Shown here piece by piece: positions 46,155-58,738 of a DNA stretch of 64,000 nucleotides. The notes beneath the pieces were generated by a model, which was not told the origin of the DNA, did not search any database, and worked only from the letters and a program-made list of their open reading frames with translations. Every line of letters starts with the position of its first letter. Within the stretch, counting starts at the first letter, position 1. The position numbers and the translations under genes were made by a program. Origin of the DNA: Pisolithus tinctorius (lineage: Eukaryota; Basidiomycota; Agaricomycetes; Boletales; Pisolithaceae); assembly GCA_024663395.1 (NCBI GenBank), contig JANFAH010000072.1, forward strand, positions 1 to 64,000, read 5' to 3'.

Positions 46155-48792
46155 TCCCCAAGGGACTTCGATATCATATGTATGTTCGTACCAACATTAG
46201 AATGGAAACAATGATATTGTACGTGACAGATGTACCATAAGTATTATCCACATGTGAGCTCACCAACGACCAAGTTGCTTAAACCACAAGTTAAGAAAGC
46301 ATGTTATTACAATCCGTTCGAGAATAGTAGCACAGCGTGGCGCAATTTTGAGCGACATTTCCTGGGCGGTCCAAACGGCCACATGTTTGTCTTTGGAATC
46401 GACACACTGAAGGGGCTTGATGTTGACCAGGATATCATTGACGAGCGTGATATTTACTCACAAACAAGTCTTGACCGTTCGCCGCAACCTTCCATTTATA
46501 CTCGTTCCCCGAAACTTTGAACCTCCTCGACCTAGAGGATTTTTCACCGATAGCCAGGCAAACTGACGTGGAAACTGCTTACTGGCTTGTACCGTTCTTT
46601 ATTTTCCGTAAGTCTTTGATTGGAACCTACGAGAAAATTCTAGTTTGGAGAATTTTGCTAAGTATTCACCGACTAACTTCGTCGACACCAAACCAGACAG
46701 TTCCACTAGTAGTTGTTGGCCACTCGATTCGACCAGTAATGTCCCACCGAAGCACAGCGAGATTCTTTCTCTTGAAGGTTGTTGTGGGCGTAATGTAGCC
46801 CGCCGTCGGATGGTGGAACTAGATTGTGGCACGGTCGAGTCAATGATTTCAAGAGGCACTGGGAAATGAACGTGCCCTGTACACCTCCAACCGCTCGGGC
46901 GCATTCTCGATCACTTGATACACACGAAAATTACGCATATCTGCATTTCCATCGTACGCGAATCGCAAATCGATGTCGGGCTCTGTCATCGCTTCCTTTC
47001 TTTTGCTGTGAGTGGAAGGGGACTAAAAGAGGGACTTGGGGCGAGTGGCAGGCAGTACAAATCTCACTCGAGGCCTTTAAAAGTTTGTACGGATGTTCGC
47101 TACTCAAGTTCCGAAATTGAGATTAATTGCGACGGGTAGATGGCAGAGGATACGTACATACGTACATATAAATATCAGAGTGTACTGCTCAGGACATTGC
47201 GATAAGTACGTGATCAAATACATCGCATTGAAATGGAAAGTTAGCGTAGGTTCAGGAGAGCATATGATACAGATTTGCTGGGCCATGGCAGACCGTGACA
47301 TCCAGGGAACGACAATCGGTCCCTGGATATTTTAGCGAAACGGCAATTGGGGCCGTAATGACGACTTGTCTAAAACGTCCGCGGTGGGCGCGTCGTGGGG
47401 AAATGGCAACTCTTCGATCGTAATAGCGTACCAGATGTATAGTCTCCTGCATTATGTGTAACGAGCACTTCAAGCAGGCGAGGAAGAAAAAAGACAGGGA
47501 ATGTAACGCATGCCTCAAAAAAATTTATCGTTCAGCTAGTGTGCAAGGTGTTACGATGCCTGACCATTCTTAGCAAAAGAAATTTACAGCACGAGAGTTA
47601 GAGAACGTGCTCAACGAGTGATTCCAGACTTTGGATCGTTTGGTGGTGACCGAGTGTCTCAAAGAAGCACGAGACGCTTCGTATATGTGGACTTACAACG
47701 CAAGTCTAAAATTTAAAAAGGTCCAAGGGATTGCGGCAGACGAGGAATCACGCTCGGTCGCGGCAGCTTTCAGATCTTCAGACCTCGTGAGAAGGGTATA
47801 GTACTTCCTAGGACTAGTGGATCTGCCTCCAAGTACAGTCGGCCCTGGAAAACTTGGCAGCATTCATATCGAAGACCCGAAACATCTTTTACATCATACT
47901 TGCATTGTGAGAAGCATCCGTGGCTCCAGACCTTCCGGAATAATTGCGTCGGAGAGTACTGTCCGTTCTTGCCCCAAACTGAGGTGGCATTCTACTGACA
48001 ACCCGGGATGATTATCCACGTTACTCGGTTTTTGTGTACACTATTACACAAGGGAGGGGGCCGTGGAGCGCTCCACCATGCTATTGGTGCTGACAGGCTG
48101 TGACCCTCCTCATGACAACCGCCACTGGTCTGACATGTCAATTTTTGACATACTCTCATTTCCGACTCCCGGAGGTAATTCCCAGACCAGTAGCGAGTAG
48201 TGATATCTTGTAGTAGTCATTCTTGTGATGATAATAATATCTACCATAGCCTGCGGCAGGTCGTTTACTGCATCGCCTTTAACGCCAAGTTACATATACG
48301 GAGTGCTTGGACGTAGGGGGATTGTTGCAGCAGGCGCAGCATTCAGATGTTATAGTGAGCTCCTTGACTGCATATGCGGCTTAGTGTTGCTCCACGGTCT
48401 CTTGACTCGACCTGTTTCCACAAGAAACATCCATCCTGTCGACTACATGTTAGCCAAATTTTGAAGTCTTCTGCGTGTGCTGACGCAGCGTCACCGAGTG
48501 ATAGGGGCTATTACTGTTATTATTAATCATAATTTGTCATCGCGGCAAGGCGCACCGGGACGAAGCCACCAACGTCCACCTCATTCGCTGCATCGCACGA
48601 ACACATCCCACATCTCTGAATCCGTTGCTACAGTTTGAAAGAGTCCCGGAAAGTCGGTTCCCGTTGTTTTTATGTGAAAGTATACGCCGAAATGCCGAAG
48701 GATTTTTTAAGAAGTGAATCTCGAGAAGATGACCTCGTAGGCAACTTATAACGATCTATTGCGCATTTGTCATTAGTCTTATATGATCACTA
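46155..48792. other. 2.6 kb gene desert
   Basis: Longest stretch without a recognised gene. Open frames exist (for example 46,230-46,520 with WRNFERHFLGGPNGHMFVFG) but carry no family signature and break after about 95 codons. Two small palindromes stand out: GTGGAGCGCTCCAC (48063-48076) and an ATGTCAA/TTGACAT hairpin with a TTT loop (about 48135-48151). It may hold decayed mobile sequence or a non-coding transcript; neither can be shown. Confidence 0.45.
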
Positions 48793-50560
48793 ATGATACA
48801 GGATTCGGAGATAGGGTCTCCTGGAGATCATGAGAGTCAAAGTGGCCAAAACTACGGTCCCAATAAGCCTGGAAGGAAGAAGAATCCCAAGTAAGGCCTG
48901 CCGACTGCGTCCTGCGTTCCCGTTCGAGATTGAACATCTTTAGCTCCCAGGCAGCCCGTAGGGACCAGAACCGCATCGCGCAGCGCGAGTTTCGTCTAAG
49001 AAAACAGCAGAAAGTACGCCTAGCTTTCGTAGGGTGTCTTGCCGCTGAAATGTTGTGTCCAGATACGAGACCTTGAGGCTCGCGTGGAACTCCTCTCCGC
49101 TTCACAAGATGAAGCTCTGACGGATCTTAGGTCCATCCTAAAGGGTATGTTAGCCCCCTATCGGGAAGTCGGAGTCACTGAACTCTCCAAGACTTGATGT
49201 CGGAAAATCTGATGCTTCGCAATTTGCTAAAGAGTGTTGCTGGTTTCATTGGCGAAGGTGCTGGGGGTGTCATGGCGGAATTGGGATATGAAATGCATGA
49301 GTTTGAGGCACTCCTCAACAAATCTGAAACAGATACAGCTTGGGAGAGTTTTCAAAAGAGAAAGCGGGCTCAGAAGACGGCACAGTCAACTGAATCCATG
49401 TCATCAACTCTGGGTCCCCAAACCGGGCCCAGCAAGAGACCCGCCGAGGATACTGCAACGTCCAGTCAATCCAAGAAATCTAGGGGGATGGGTGGGTCCG
49501 ACAATCCAACGGAACGACATGAGGCGTATCCGCTACTTATACCAATGAGTACAACCGTGCCGCCGCCACCACCAGCTGCAACAACGTTATATCCACCTCC
49601 GACTCGATCACCCCAGGAAAACATCTTTTCTGACCTTATGCGCAATGGACACGCTACCTCTTCTGTTTTCCTGCCTCCCACACCATCGGCAACCCCAGGT
49701 CAATACCCTACGCCGTCATCATCCAGCGGGTACTCGTACTTGCCACAAATGAATTTAATGGATCAAGGGATGAGTACCATGTCCTTTTCTTCATCCAAGA
49801 ATGGAACAGTGCGTGCCCAGCCACGCGTTCTTCCGCAAGCCAATGCAACGTCTGAGGAACCAGACGACGATGGGGAACCTGAGGACCCAAAGAAGGTTGA
49901 GGCCATGAAATTGATCAGGTATATCGTTTCTACATTTTGCTTATAGTTTCCTTATTGCGAATACAGGTACCATCTAGACAATTATACACGAAACAACAAT
50001 TATTGCCTACCTTCCTCTCTACGACCGACCTTAGTGCAAAAGTACGTTTGTCAGTTTGGTTCTTTAGCCACGGCTTCTCACTGTAGCCGTTGCAGGACGG
50101 TGAATCATGGTATCCTCATTCTTTTTTGGCCGATCATTGCTTCAAGCTGACCTTAATCAGAGAGCATAATTGATCGCATCATTAACCCGGAGTTGCGTGA
50201 TCGCATCATACTTTTAAGAGGTTGGGAACTCAGCTAATCAGTGGTATCCAAATAACTGATGTACGCCTTCGTAGGGCAATTCTCTTTGGCTGACTGCTTA
50301 TATGATTACAAGAAAGCTATAAAGGTACATGGTGACGATGTTCTCGCGCACTGCAATTGGGAGTTGTCGGAGTGGTGGCTACAGAAATATAGGTTTGAAT
50401 CTCACGCTGTTCAGAATGAAGTACCCTTTCTTACGTCTGCATGGCTAGTTATTTGGTCGGGGAGGCAACCTTGGAGACCTGTAATCGCTGGAGGCGTGAA
50501 CGTGGAGAAGCAGAACTGAAGTTATCAACCACTGGTGTGCAGGGTGAATCCCCGTCTTAA
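48793..50560 (+). CDS. bZIP transcription factor with DUF3425 domain
   Basis: DNA-binding regulator. The ATG at 48793 gives MIQDSEIGSPGDHESQSGQN; the basic region is completed across an intron: NSQAARRDQNRIAQREFRLR followed by KQQK, an AP-1-like N-x-x-A-x-x-x-x-R variant, then a leucine zipper (IRDLEARVELLSASQDEALT, DLRSILKDLMSENLMLRNLL). A Ser/Pro-rich middle follows. The C-terminal exons recreate DUF3425: YHLDNYTRNNNYCLPSSLRP, ESIIDRIINPELRDRIILLR, GQFSLADCLYDYKKAIKVHG with DDVLAHCNWELSEWWLQKY, and SYLVGEATLETCNRWRRERG with EAELKLS. The last intron was placed so that SYLV and WRRERGEAEL, both usual for the family, are restored. Stop at 50560. Targets unknown. Confidence 0.9.
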
Positions 50561-50967
50561 CACGATGCTACTACCGTTCTGGATGAGAAGGCGTCTGCGA
50601 GCAGACATCCGGTAACCACTCGGAAGTCTGAGGACCGTATATATATCTCAAGTCGCTGCGTCGTTGCGTAGTCCGCTCTCTCTCAGGATATTAGTAGCCT
50701 AGTAGCATGTACATGTATTACGCTTTACCGTTCAGTACCATGAGTGAACAGTTGGGTAGAAATCAACCAGCTTGCACGGAAAAATACAAGATTTTGGTTT
50801 TTAAAACATTATGCTCATTCAACCTCGAAGGGATCTGTATGGCACGGACATATTATACTTGGACAAAAATGGGCGCGCGATAATGAATGGCAGCACTGCA
50901 ACGGAACACATAAGATTTGGCTTGCAAGGACGGATCCCTACGTACTCACTCTCCAAAGAGGGAACAG
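50561..50967. other. Convergent spacer
   Basis: Between the stops of the bZIP gene and uS14m. No gene recognised. Confidence 0.5.
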
Positions 50968-51326
50968 CTACCATGAAGCCTTGCGGACACCGGGGATCTC
51001 ATTGTTTAACGCTTTCAACCGGAATTGGTACTTCGACAATCAGTTGGGAAACTGAACTGGCGAATACCAAACAAAAATGCACTCACTCTGCAAAGTGCAA
51101 ATTCACTCATAATGCCTCGCCCGCGACCAGACTCGGAGCAGCGATTTTTAACAGTGGTGGGTCGAGTGTACCTCCCAAAGGTGTTCAACTGCAGCTGTGC
51201 CTGATGGCGCACTTGTGGCGGAAGACTTTCATTGCGGGCTACGTACAGATAAGCGCGGCGAATGACTTCGTTTGCCTTGACGAGTTCGCGAGCCTTGATG
51301 TCCCGTAGGACACGGATGTTGGGCAT
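50968..51326 (-). CDS. MRP2: Mitochondrial ribosomal protein uS14m
   Basis: Small-subunit mitoribosomal protein of the uS14 family. Two exons: 51087-51326 and 50968-51030, 100 residues. Exon 1 starts MPNIRVLRDIKARELVKANE and holds LPPQVRHQAQLQLNTFGRYT, then RPTTVKNRCSESGRGRGIMS with EFALCR; exon 2 gives YQFRLKALNNEIPGVRKASW and the stop. The RCxxTGRxRG-like motif (here RCSESGRGRG) and the C-terminal G(V/I)xKASW are family signatures. The zinc-binding Cys pairs of some bacterial S14 proteins are absent, as in most mitochondrial forms. Divergent from a small membrane protein across 200 bases. Confidence 0.95.
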
Positions 51327-51526
51327 GGCTGGCGGCGAGAGTTTGGTTGTCCAAGGTTGTAAATAAATGTCAAATGATTCGGCAGGCGCCGGGTAAACAC
51401 GAAATCGCGTCGGGGGGAATTTTGCTTCTCTCGAAGAGATAGTGTGGACATGGGTTCAGCTGGTATACCTTCGTCAATGCCTCTGAGGAACCTGTTTGCT
51501 AATTGCCTCTATTTTACAGTTTTAGA

Positions 51527-51787
51527 ATGCTCAGAACCCTTCGCACAACGTCCCAAAGGCGTCGAACATTTGTCTCCGCACTTTTCGGGCTCACATTCTT
51601 CGCCGCGGTACTGACCGTGTCTGCATCGAATATCCTGCCTTGCCCAGTGCGGCCTAATAGAAACCGGTATGCAGACAGTGAAGAGACAGTAAGTGGAGGT
51701 GGCGTGACAGGTATAGTGGAAAAGCGGCCAGGGAGGTGGATACAGGAGAGGACAATCTCGGAGGGTACATCTACAAGACGTCGATAA
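51527..51787 (+). CDS. Small single-pass membrane protein, probably mitochondrial
   Basis: A single exon of 86 residues from the ATG at 51527. The N-terminus is strongly basic (MLRTLRTTSQRRR) and is followed by one hydrophobic helix (FVSALFGLTFFAAVLTVSA), then the motif NILPCPVRPNRNRYADSEE and a basic tail with IVEKRPGRWIQE. Shape and charge fit an inner mitochondrial membrane assembly-factor-like protein, and the head-to-head partner encodes a mitoribosomal protein. I recognise it only as a conserved unnamed fungal protein. An in-frame TTG upstream could extend it, but ATG at 51527 is preferred. Confidence 0.72.
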   Translation: MLRTLRTTSQRRRTFVSALFGLTFFAAVLTVSASNILPCPVRPNRNRYADSEETVSGGGVTGIVEKRPGRWIQERTISEGTSTRRR

Positions 51788-53141
51788 CGCTCCCTATGCC
51801 AACCTCAGTCCGTATTCAAAAAGCCGCGTAGACATTTCGGCCTCTTGTGAGGCATATCTTCTGCGCACATCCAAGACATGGCCATACGTGCCAATCCTCA
51901 GGGTTGAGCGTATCTGGACGGACGAAGCACGGGTGGACCTTGTTCCCGGGGACAGCAATGAACTGTGGGGAAGTTTGGATTGACTGCCCTACTGCCGCAG
52001 GTCCGTCCCACGCATTCGTGGTGGCCTGCGAACTTGATTTGTGTTGTCACACATAGCAATAGGCCAACATGCGCGGGAGGTGTGGTGTTTACCGCTAGAA
52101 CAGGTATACCACCCACGGAATGAACGGACAAGGCTGAATATATGAAATCCGCGACTACAGCGACCTCGCATGGTTTGACTGCACAGCTTTCGAGGGAGGA
52201 TGTGGTTCTTAGTCTGGAGCGGCTCTGGAAGTGCCTGATCCCCGTTTTCCGCAAGCTGCCGAGGTTGGGGCACTGCTTGCACTGTCTTCTGCGCCACAAC
52301 CGTTGAGGGTCGTGCTTCGATCTGGGCACAGGGCAAACCCCCATGTCTAGTACTCGATGCTATAAACCGCACCTTCAATCTGAACAGCCTCGTGGGCTGC
52401 GAGTGCTGTGGCAGTTTTCTGGAAAACTAGGAATGAACTGGCTACGGATCCCAGTTCGCCGATGGCTGATCGCTCGAAATGGTGGAAAGTGACTATACAG
52501 GCGTGTCTCTCATATGCATAGTTACTACAGCCTGCCACGCTTGATGCTGTGGCTAATGTCACGCTCACTCCTTCCGCAAATTGCACTTGGGCAAGGGAGT
52601 TAATGATTTTCGTTTGTGCTCGAAGTAAATCGGTACTTACCGGTGCCCGGGGGGATTGGGTGTCTCCATGTTGTTACGGCAAATCAAATACGGTCACATG
52701 GCAACAACGTGGTCTATCCTTATGGGCGTCTAAATTTTCACACAGGCCATCTTGCAGCGCGGTGGACATATTTTCAGCGGGGACAGATGTGGAACGCCCT
52801 CTAGTGTAGTATCTAACGGTTGAGTACCTCGGGAGTAATCGCGAGATGATCAGCCAGCGACCAAGTGGCAAGCTGTATAGTTGGATGATTGAAGTTGCCG
52901 CCTTACCTAATCTTGCATTTTCTAAATAGTTTTACGCGGTGAACACCGTGAAAGGCACAATACAATCGTTCTTCAAAACTTGGTGTGGATACCCGTTTTT
53001 CGATACCCAGCGAACAATTTCGCCACTCACCTGTCTGCTGACCATCTCGTTGTCCCTAAAGGTTTTTCCATTACTGTGGAAGAATTGCTCTGGAAAGCTG
53101 AATCGACAGCAGGTACACATAGATTGTTCCTGCCAGGTGCC
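51788..53141. other. 1.35 kb spacer upstream of the FPK1-type kinase
   Basis: Open frames on both strands are short and unconvincing. Probably the long promoter and 5' leader of the kinase, which is common for signalling genes. No repeat or RNA gene seen. Confidence 0.5.
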
Positions 53142-55771
53142 ATGCATTCCCCGGCTCCTTCCACGCCATCCCACTCGTCCTGGAAGTCTGTCTTTCGTCT
53201 ACCAAGCTCCTCCAAGAAGCATTCAACCAACGGGAATGTACCGGCACTCGCTGTCGATTGCAACTCCCGTACGATATCTGCACCGCTGCAACCGGTTAAG
53301 AAGTCTGTTGGGCCGGTGACACCCAGCCCTTCCCTCTCACCTTGTACACTGCAGTCTGGGGACCAGCGTTCTTCCTACAATTCGTCCTTCACACTATCGA
53401 GCGACTCCAACACCGGAGTTGCGCCAAAACCGTTCGATTCACGGGTGAATTCCTGTCCATCGCAGCAGTCTGTCCAACCATCTGCAGCGTTGAACGGCTG
53501 CGCGAATGGCATGGCTGCAACCGTGCATAGTCATGCACGCCCGCGCACGAAATCGGAAAAGATGCGTCTGAACCTAAGTCGCGCTCCACTACCGCCGCCG
53601 TCCAGTTTTCTCGCTCCCGCGGTCTCACAGCAATCATCTCCTCAGTCGGCTGGGGCAGCGCATTCGCGTCCAGGACCACTGTCTCCGAAGGCGATGAGTG
53701 CGTCTGCTACCCGCTTTATCCGTCGCGTTGCTTCCGCCCCGAACGCTAAACACCTTTTTTCGTCTGGTGCGCGATCGGGGGTACCCACCAAGAATGGGCT
53801 CCTGGCACCGGCAGAAGTCGTTTCTCCGGCACCTGTTAATGGACAGCGCCAGTCGTTGGAGAAAGGCGACGACTCTCTTGAAACCTCATCGTCGGGTTCA
53901 TCCAGAACACGGCATGATCGATATCAATTTCCCGGCATTTCAAAGTCGCGGATGCCAAACAATAATACAACTAATAGCAATGGCAAGGCATCCTTCCGAA
54001 GAACGTATTCCAGTAATTCTATCAAAGTGCGATCGGTAGGTTTCCGAGGCGCATATGCGATAGTGTGACAAATTGTTGTCTGTAGGTTGAAGTCGGGCCG
54101 TCCAGTTTTCTTAAAGTCAAGATGTTAGGGAAAGGTGACGTCGGTCGTGTGTACCTCGTGCGTGAAAAGAAGTCCGATAAACTGTACGCCATGAAAGGTG
54201 ATTTTCAACTTCTCGATCGTATGCCCGAGGCGTGCCCCTTATTTTCTTTTTTTCTTTCTTTCGATCTCAGTTCTCTCGAAGAAGGAAATGATCGAGCGCA
54301 AGAAGATCAAGCGAGCGTTGACGGAGCAAGAAATTCTCGCCACGTCGAACCATCCGTTCATAGTGACACTATACCACTCCTTTCAGTCAGAGGAATACCT
54401 TTACTTCTGCATGGAGTATTGCATGGGAGGCGAGTTTTTCCGAGCCCTTCAAACGCGGCCAGGGAAATGCCTTTCCGAGGACGGGTCACGGTTTTATGCG
54501 GCTGAAGTGGTGGCTGCCCTCGAGTATTTGCACTTAAACGGCTTCATATACCGTGATCTGAAACCCGAAAGTAAGTTCTGCTGCTGTGTCGCGCGGCGCG
54601 AACTCTAAACGTCTACTATGCCATGTCCATTCTTATGGATACATTGCTTCTTCAGATATCCTTCTTCATCAATCGGGCCACATCATGTTGTCGGATTTTG
54701 ATCTGGCGAAACAGTCTGGACATCCCGGAGGACGACCTGCCACCATTCACCAGTCGGAGCCCAACGGGGTAATGACATTACCTTTTACTTTATTCGCCAC
54801 CCGGTTGACTCCATGCGGCGCTGTCTGCCTGGTGTTTCCTAGATCCCCATAATCGATACGATGTCGTGTACAGCGGATTTTCGGACTAATTCTTTTGTCG
54901 GCACCGAAGGTTAGTTGATTCTGGGCTATTCCCCGTTAGGGTGTATGCCGTCGAGCTAACTTTATTGCTTCGTACAAATGCAGAATATATTGCACCTGAA
55001 GTTATCGCTGCGCAAGGTCATACGGCTGCAGTGGACTGGTGGACGCTTGGTATACTGATCTACGAGATGATCGTGAGTTGAAACACACCTTTTTTATTGA
55101 CCGAGGAGAGATGCGCTGATACGCATCTATGTGCGATTGTGGCCTATTTTGGGATTGCTGTAGTTTGCCACGACGCCGTTCAAGGGGAAGGAGCGGAATG
55201 ATACTTTTAACAATATACGGTTATTGCCAGTACATTTCCGGGATACCCCCAGGATATCTAGGTTTGTGGTGCTTGCGTTGATGGTGGAGTGATGGTGAGC
55301 TGATGGGCATGTGGTTAAGTGCATGCAAAGATATCGTTATTCGGCTGCTGGACAAGGATGAGCGCAGTCGGTTAGGGAGCAGGAGCGGTGCAAGCGAAGT
55401 GAAACAACATAAATGGTTTGCAAAGATCAGCTGGGGTCTTTTGCGTCACACGCGGCCTCCGGTGCGTTTAGATTTCCCCCTATTTCATAATTGCGTGGGC
55501 GACTCGCCGGCCGGGGATGATTTGCCCGCCTGGTGGAGTACTCATAGACTGCGTTGAACAGATCGTTCCGGCAGCGTCGAACGGTGCAGACGCGATGAAC
55601 TTCCGGCATCTGAAGGAGTCTAACTCGCTGCACCTTGAAAATCAGACCGGTTTGCGGACGAGGGCATCGCCCAGCACGGCGGGGTATGATGATGGGATGG
55701 ACATGTCTCCTGGCAGAGATCTGTTTGGTGCATTCAACAGTGTTACGATCCACTATGATGGGGAAAGTTGA
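53142..55771 (+). CDS. FPK1: AGC protein kinase of the Fpk1/NRC-2 (flippase kinase) type
   Basis: Ser/Thr kinase of the fungal NRC-2/Fpk1 group, which phosphorylates P4-ATPase flippases and controls membrane asymmetry and polar growth. The ATG at 53142 opens about 300 disordered residues ([20 protein letters not shown]). The kinase begins [20 protein letters not shown] with [17 protein letters not shown] (Gly-rich loop and ATP Lys), then [29 protein letters not shown] (HRD is YRD), [40 protein letters not shown] with [10 protein letters not shown], and [23 protein letters not shown] instead of DFG is the hallmark of this subgroup, not a defect. The insert between DFD and APE carries SFVGTE. 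Eight or so introns; stop at 55771. Confidence 0.92.
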
Positions 55772-56867
55772 AGAGTCGTGGGCCATTGTTCTAGGTCCTC
55801 GGTATCTCTTTGTGGTGGAGACCATCAAGGACTGATACAGATGGGCGGTGGTTTTCTTCCCTACCTTTTGGACGGGGCTGTATCGGCCGGTTTGTCTGTT
55901 TCTGGTTGATAATGCGCCATTTTTGATTCCCTTTTTCTTTTTTTTCTTTTTCCGCTGGAGATAACGACGGTTCAACTGTATAATTTGGCATTGCACGCAC
56001 ATATCGCACAATATCTTTCGCTGCTAGCACTTTTCTTTTTTTTTTTTTTTTTTCATTTCGGTTTCATTATTGGATGGATATACTCTACGACACGATGCTC
56101 ATATAGATGACGACGGGTTTAATTGAAACGACGGTGGACATACAGGGGTGATGAGAGGGAGAATACATGTTCCTTGCTCGCCGCGGACAAGGTTTCAGCC
56201 GGCCCGCGAGATTGTTGAAGGCTAAGTGGTGGCAGCGGAAGGCGGAGTGCTTTCTTGGTATGTCCAGAACGGGCTAGCGCGATACAAACGCGGTTAATTT
56301 GCAAATCGGCGCAGAGACCCCGGAGACCGCTGGTGATATTAAAAGATGCCGTGACTGAGAGCCTGTCCAGCACACGCGGAGACCACAAGCCTAGAGTGAG
56401 CAGAAAGAGAGAGAGAGACAGGGAGAGAGAAAGGGCAGCGGACATTGGCGAGAGGTCACATGAAAACAGCGTGGTGCCAGAACAGGCCTACCTCGGCGCC
56501 GAGGGTCTGGCGAGGGTGGCCAGATATGGAAAATGAAGAGCTTGTGTGTGCATGTATGGGGGCTGAGTGATTTCCGAGCCGCGGCTTGGTGTCATTACGT
56601 ATATATGATAGGGTCACGTAAGACTATTTTCGGTGAAGAGGGCTTCTCCACCGAGGTTGTGGTTTTGAACTGGGACGGCCATTTACGATCGAAGGAACGC
56701 AGCTTTGTTGTTGTCGTCCTCGTCCCCTCGTCGTCGTCGCCGGCGGTGTCTGTGTTTTTTCTTCTTATAATCCTTCTACCACTTTCCTTTACCCTTTATA
56801 TATACCCCATCCCTCGCTGATACCCGCTTCTCCCCACTCTCTTACACGCCTCGCTCACGTCCTCGAC
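55772..56867. other. 1.1 kb spacer with poly-T and GA-rich tracts; HSF-type promoter
   Basis: No gene. It contains a poly-T run (about 56036-56054), a GA-rich tract (about 56404-56433), and a TATA box (TTTATATATA, 56795-56804) 64 bases before the next ATG, followed by a C/T-rich leader. Confidence 0.55.
56795..56804 (+). promoter_or_regulatory. TATA box of the HSF-type gene
   Basis: TTTATATATA directly upstream of a C/T-rich leader and the ATG at 56868; the layout is typical of fungal core promoters. Confidence 0.5.
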
Positions 56868-58738
56868 ATGCAAGACATCTACGCTCCCTCCTTCCATCCA
56901 CGTCCCCCCTACTCCTCCTCCCCCTGCTACTCCCCCAACGACTCTCCCCCGGAAGACAGCCCCTCTGTCCCTCTCAAAATGCACGAACAGCAGCCTCTCC
57001 CCCACAAGTCAGAGTCAAAACCCCAGGCGACCTTTCTCACCAAGCTATATGCGTACGCATCTCTCTCTCTCTTTCCCTTCTTCGCTTACCGACCCCCCGC
57101 CCCCCTTCCTGCAGTCTCCTCGAGCGTCCAGAGAACCACCACATGATCAGATGGGATCCTGCTGGCGAGCATATCATCGTGGAACGACCTGAGCAACTCG
57201 CCCTGCATGTCCTCCCGACCGTCTACCGTCAGTCAAGGTTTGCGAGCTTCTCTCGGCAACTAAACGTGCGTGCTTCTTTCCCCCGTCTGCCATACATTCA
57301 TTTCATTCTTCCCTTCCGCAGATCTATGGCTTTATGCGCAAAGTAAACCTCCGCAACGTCGACCCCGCCATCGATGATCCCGATGCGAGCACTTGGTGTA
57401 AGCTCCCCCTCTCCTCACACCCCCATTTTCTCCGTGATTAACATCTTCCAGCCCATCCCACCCTCAATCGCCACTCTCCCCCCGAGGTCGTCGCAAACTT
57501 CAAACGCCGCGTTCCCCCGCGTCTGCCTAAACCCAGGAAACGCGAGTCCCAGGAGACGCCTACAATTCCTCCCCCTCGCTCTGCCATTGGCGTCGCTCCT
57601 GTGCCCCTCTCTGTCCCTCCTCCCATCGGCGCAAGAAATGGCTCGTTCACCGGTCGGGCCCGTGGTTTCTCTGCTCCTGGCTCGTTCACTCCTCTCAGCC
57701 AAGGAGGCGCTGCAGGCTGGGGCACCTCGTATCCTCGTGCAGCATTGCCCCCGCTCGCTGTGCCTCCTGCCCTTTCTCACCAGAACCTGTACGGCCAATC
57801 CATCTCCCCGGCAGAGGAATCCCCCTCCACCCAGTTCAGCGCCATGGCACCGGGAACGGGTTATGCGACTAACCAGGTCACTACGTCCCAGTACTCGTAT
57901 CCGGAACCCAGCTGGTCGTTCTCTCCAAACAGCTCGGCGTCGAGTCACTCTGGCAGCCTGTCTTCCCTTTTGAACCCTCCTGCGAGCAACGGTTTCAGCA
58001 CACGTCCAAACCCGACGATCAACACGTCTTATACTTCGTATCCTGCCGTGCCCATGCACAGTGACCATACCCCTCCGTCTTTGTCGCCGGATACCCACAG
58101 CCGCCCCACGACGGGTTACTCGATCTCTTCGGTGTCGTCGTTGCCGTACGAGGAGTCCCCTCACCATGCATACCCACACGGCGAGTTCTCCCGTCCTGGC
58201 TCGAGCCATCACAGGCAAGATTCCCCTACATCCCGCCCGTCGTCGTCGTCGAAGCAGTATGGGCCGAGTTCCTTGAGCATTCGTCGTCCACGTCGCCATA
58301 GCCAGGCGATCAGCCCATACCCCTCGCCATATGACCACCATGCGTCAGAACGGCCTTCGTCTTCGCCACAGCCTGCTGATGACCACAACGTAAGCATGTC
58401 CCGTGTGCGCAGCGTGACACAACTGTCCTCTGTTGACCCGTACGGGTTTCCCTCGGCTCATGCCGACTTCGCTTATTCCGCCGTCGATTCGATGGACTGT
58501 CGGGGTGGATGGGGCCAGCATGCACAAGCTGGCCAACGCCCTTCTACGAGCGCATCGTCTATCAGTGGGGCCTCACATACGTCGTCGTCGCAGGCAAACA
58601 CGCCGCCGCTAAATGATGGATATGCGGAGACGAGCATCAATCGCTGTGAGTTTCTGTGGCACAACTGATCCCATACGGCGTGACTTACTGACAGGTAGTT
58701 TGAACCAGTCTCACCTGACTTTGGAATCGTGCCATTGA
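56868..58738 (+). CDS. HSF-type DNA-binding transcription factor
   Basis: The ATG at 56868 gives MQDIYAPSFHPRPPYSSSPC. The HSF-type winged helix is spread over three exons: QATFLTKLYA, LLERPENHHMIRWDPAGEHI with QLALHVLPTVYRQSRFASFS and RQLN, then IYGFMRKVNLRNVDPAIDDP. FxRQLNxYGF is the HSF recognition helix (here FSRQLNIYGF). No leucine-zipper trimerisation region of true heat-shock factors is evident and no response-regulator domain is present, so it is better compared with Sfl1/Mga1-like or Agaricomycete-specific HSF-domain regulators. The long tail is Ser/Pro-rich (SRPSSSSKQYGPSSLSIRR). A last 49-base intron (58646-58694) would extend the protein to 58738; otherwise it ends at 58668. Confidence 0.87.

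Noticed and set aside
46230..46520. 95-codon frame in the desert
   Set aside because: Starts with ATG but has no recognisable domain, no continuation and no splice support; kept only as a remark.
47140..47180. Repeated TACGTACATA as possible transposon end
   Set aside because: Short, AT-rich, no flanking duplication or partner inverted repeat found.
57415..58341. 308-codon Arg-rich frame on the minus strand
   Set aside because: Antisense of the Ser/Pro-rich tail of the HSF-type gene; no domain and biased composition.
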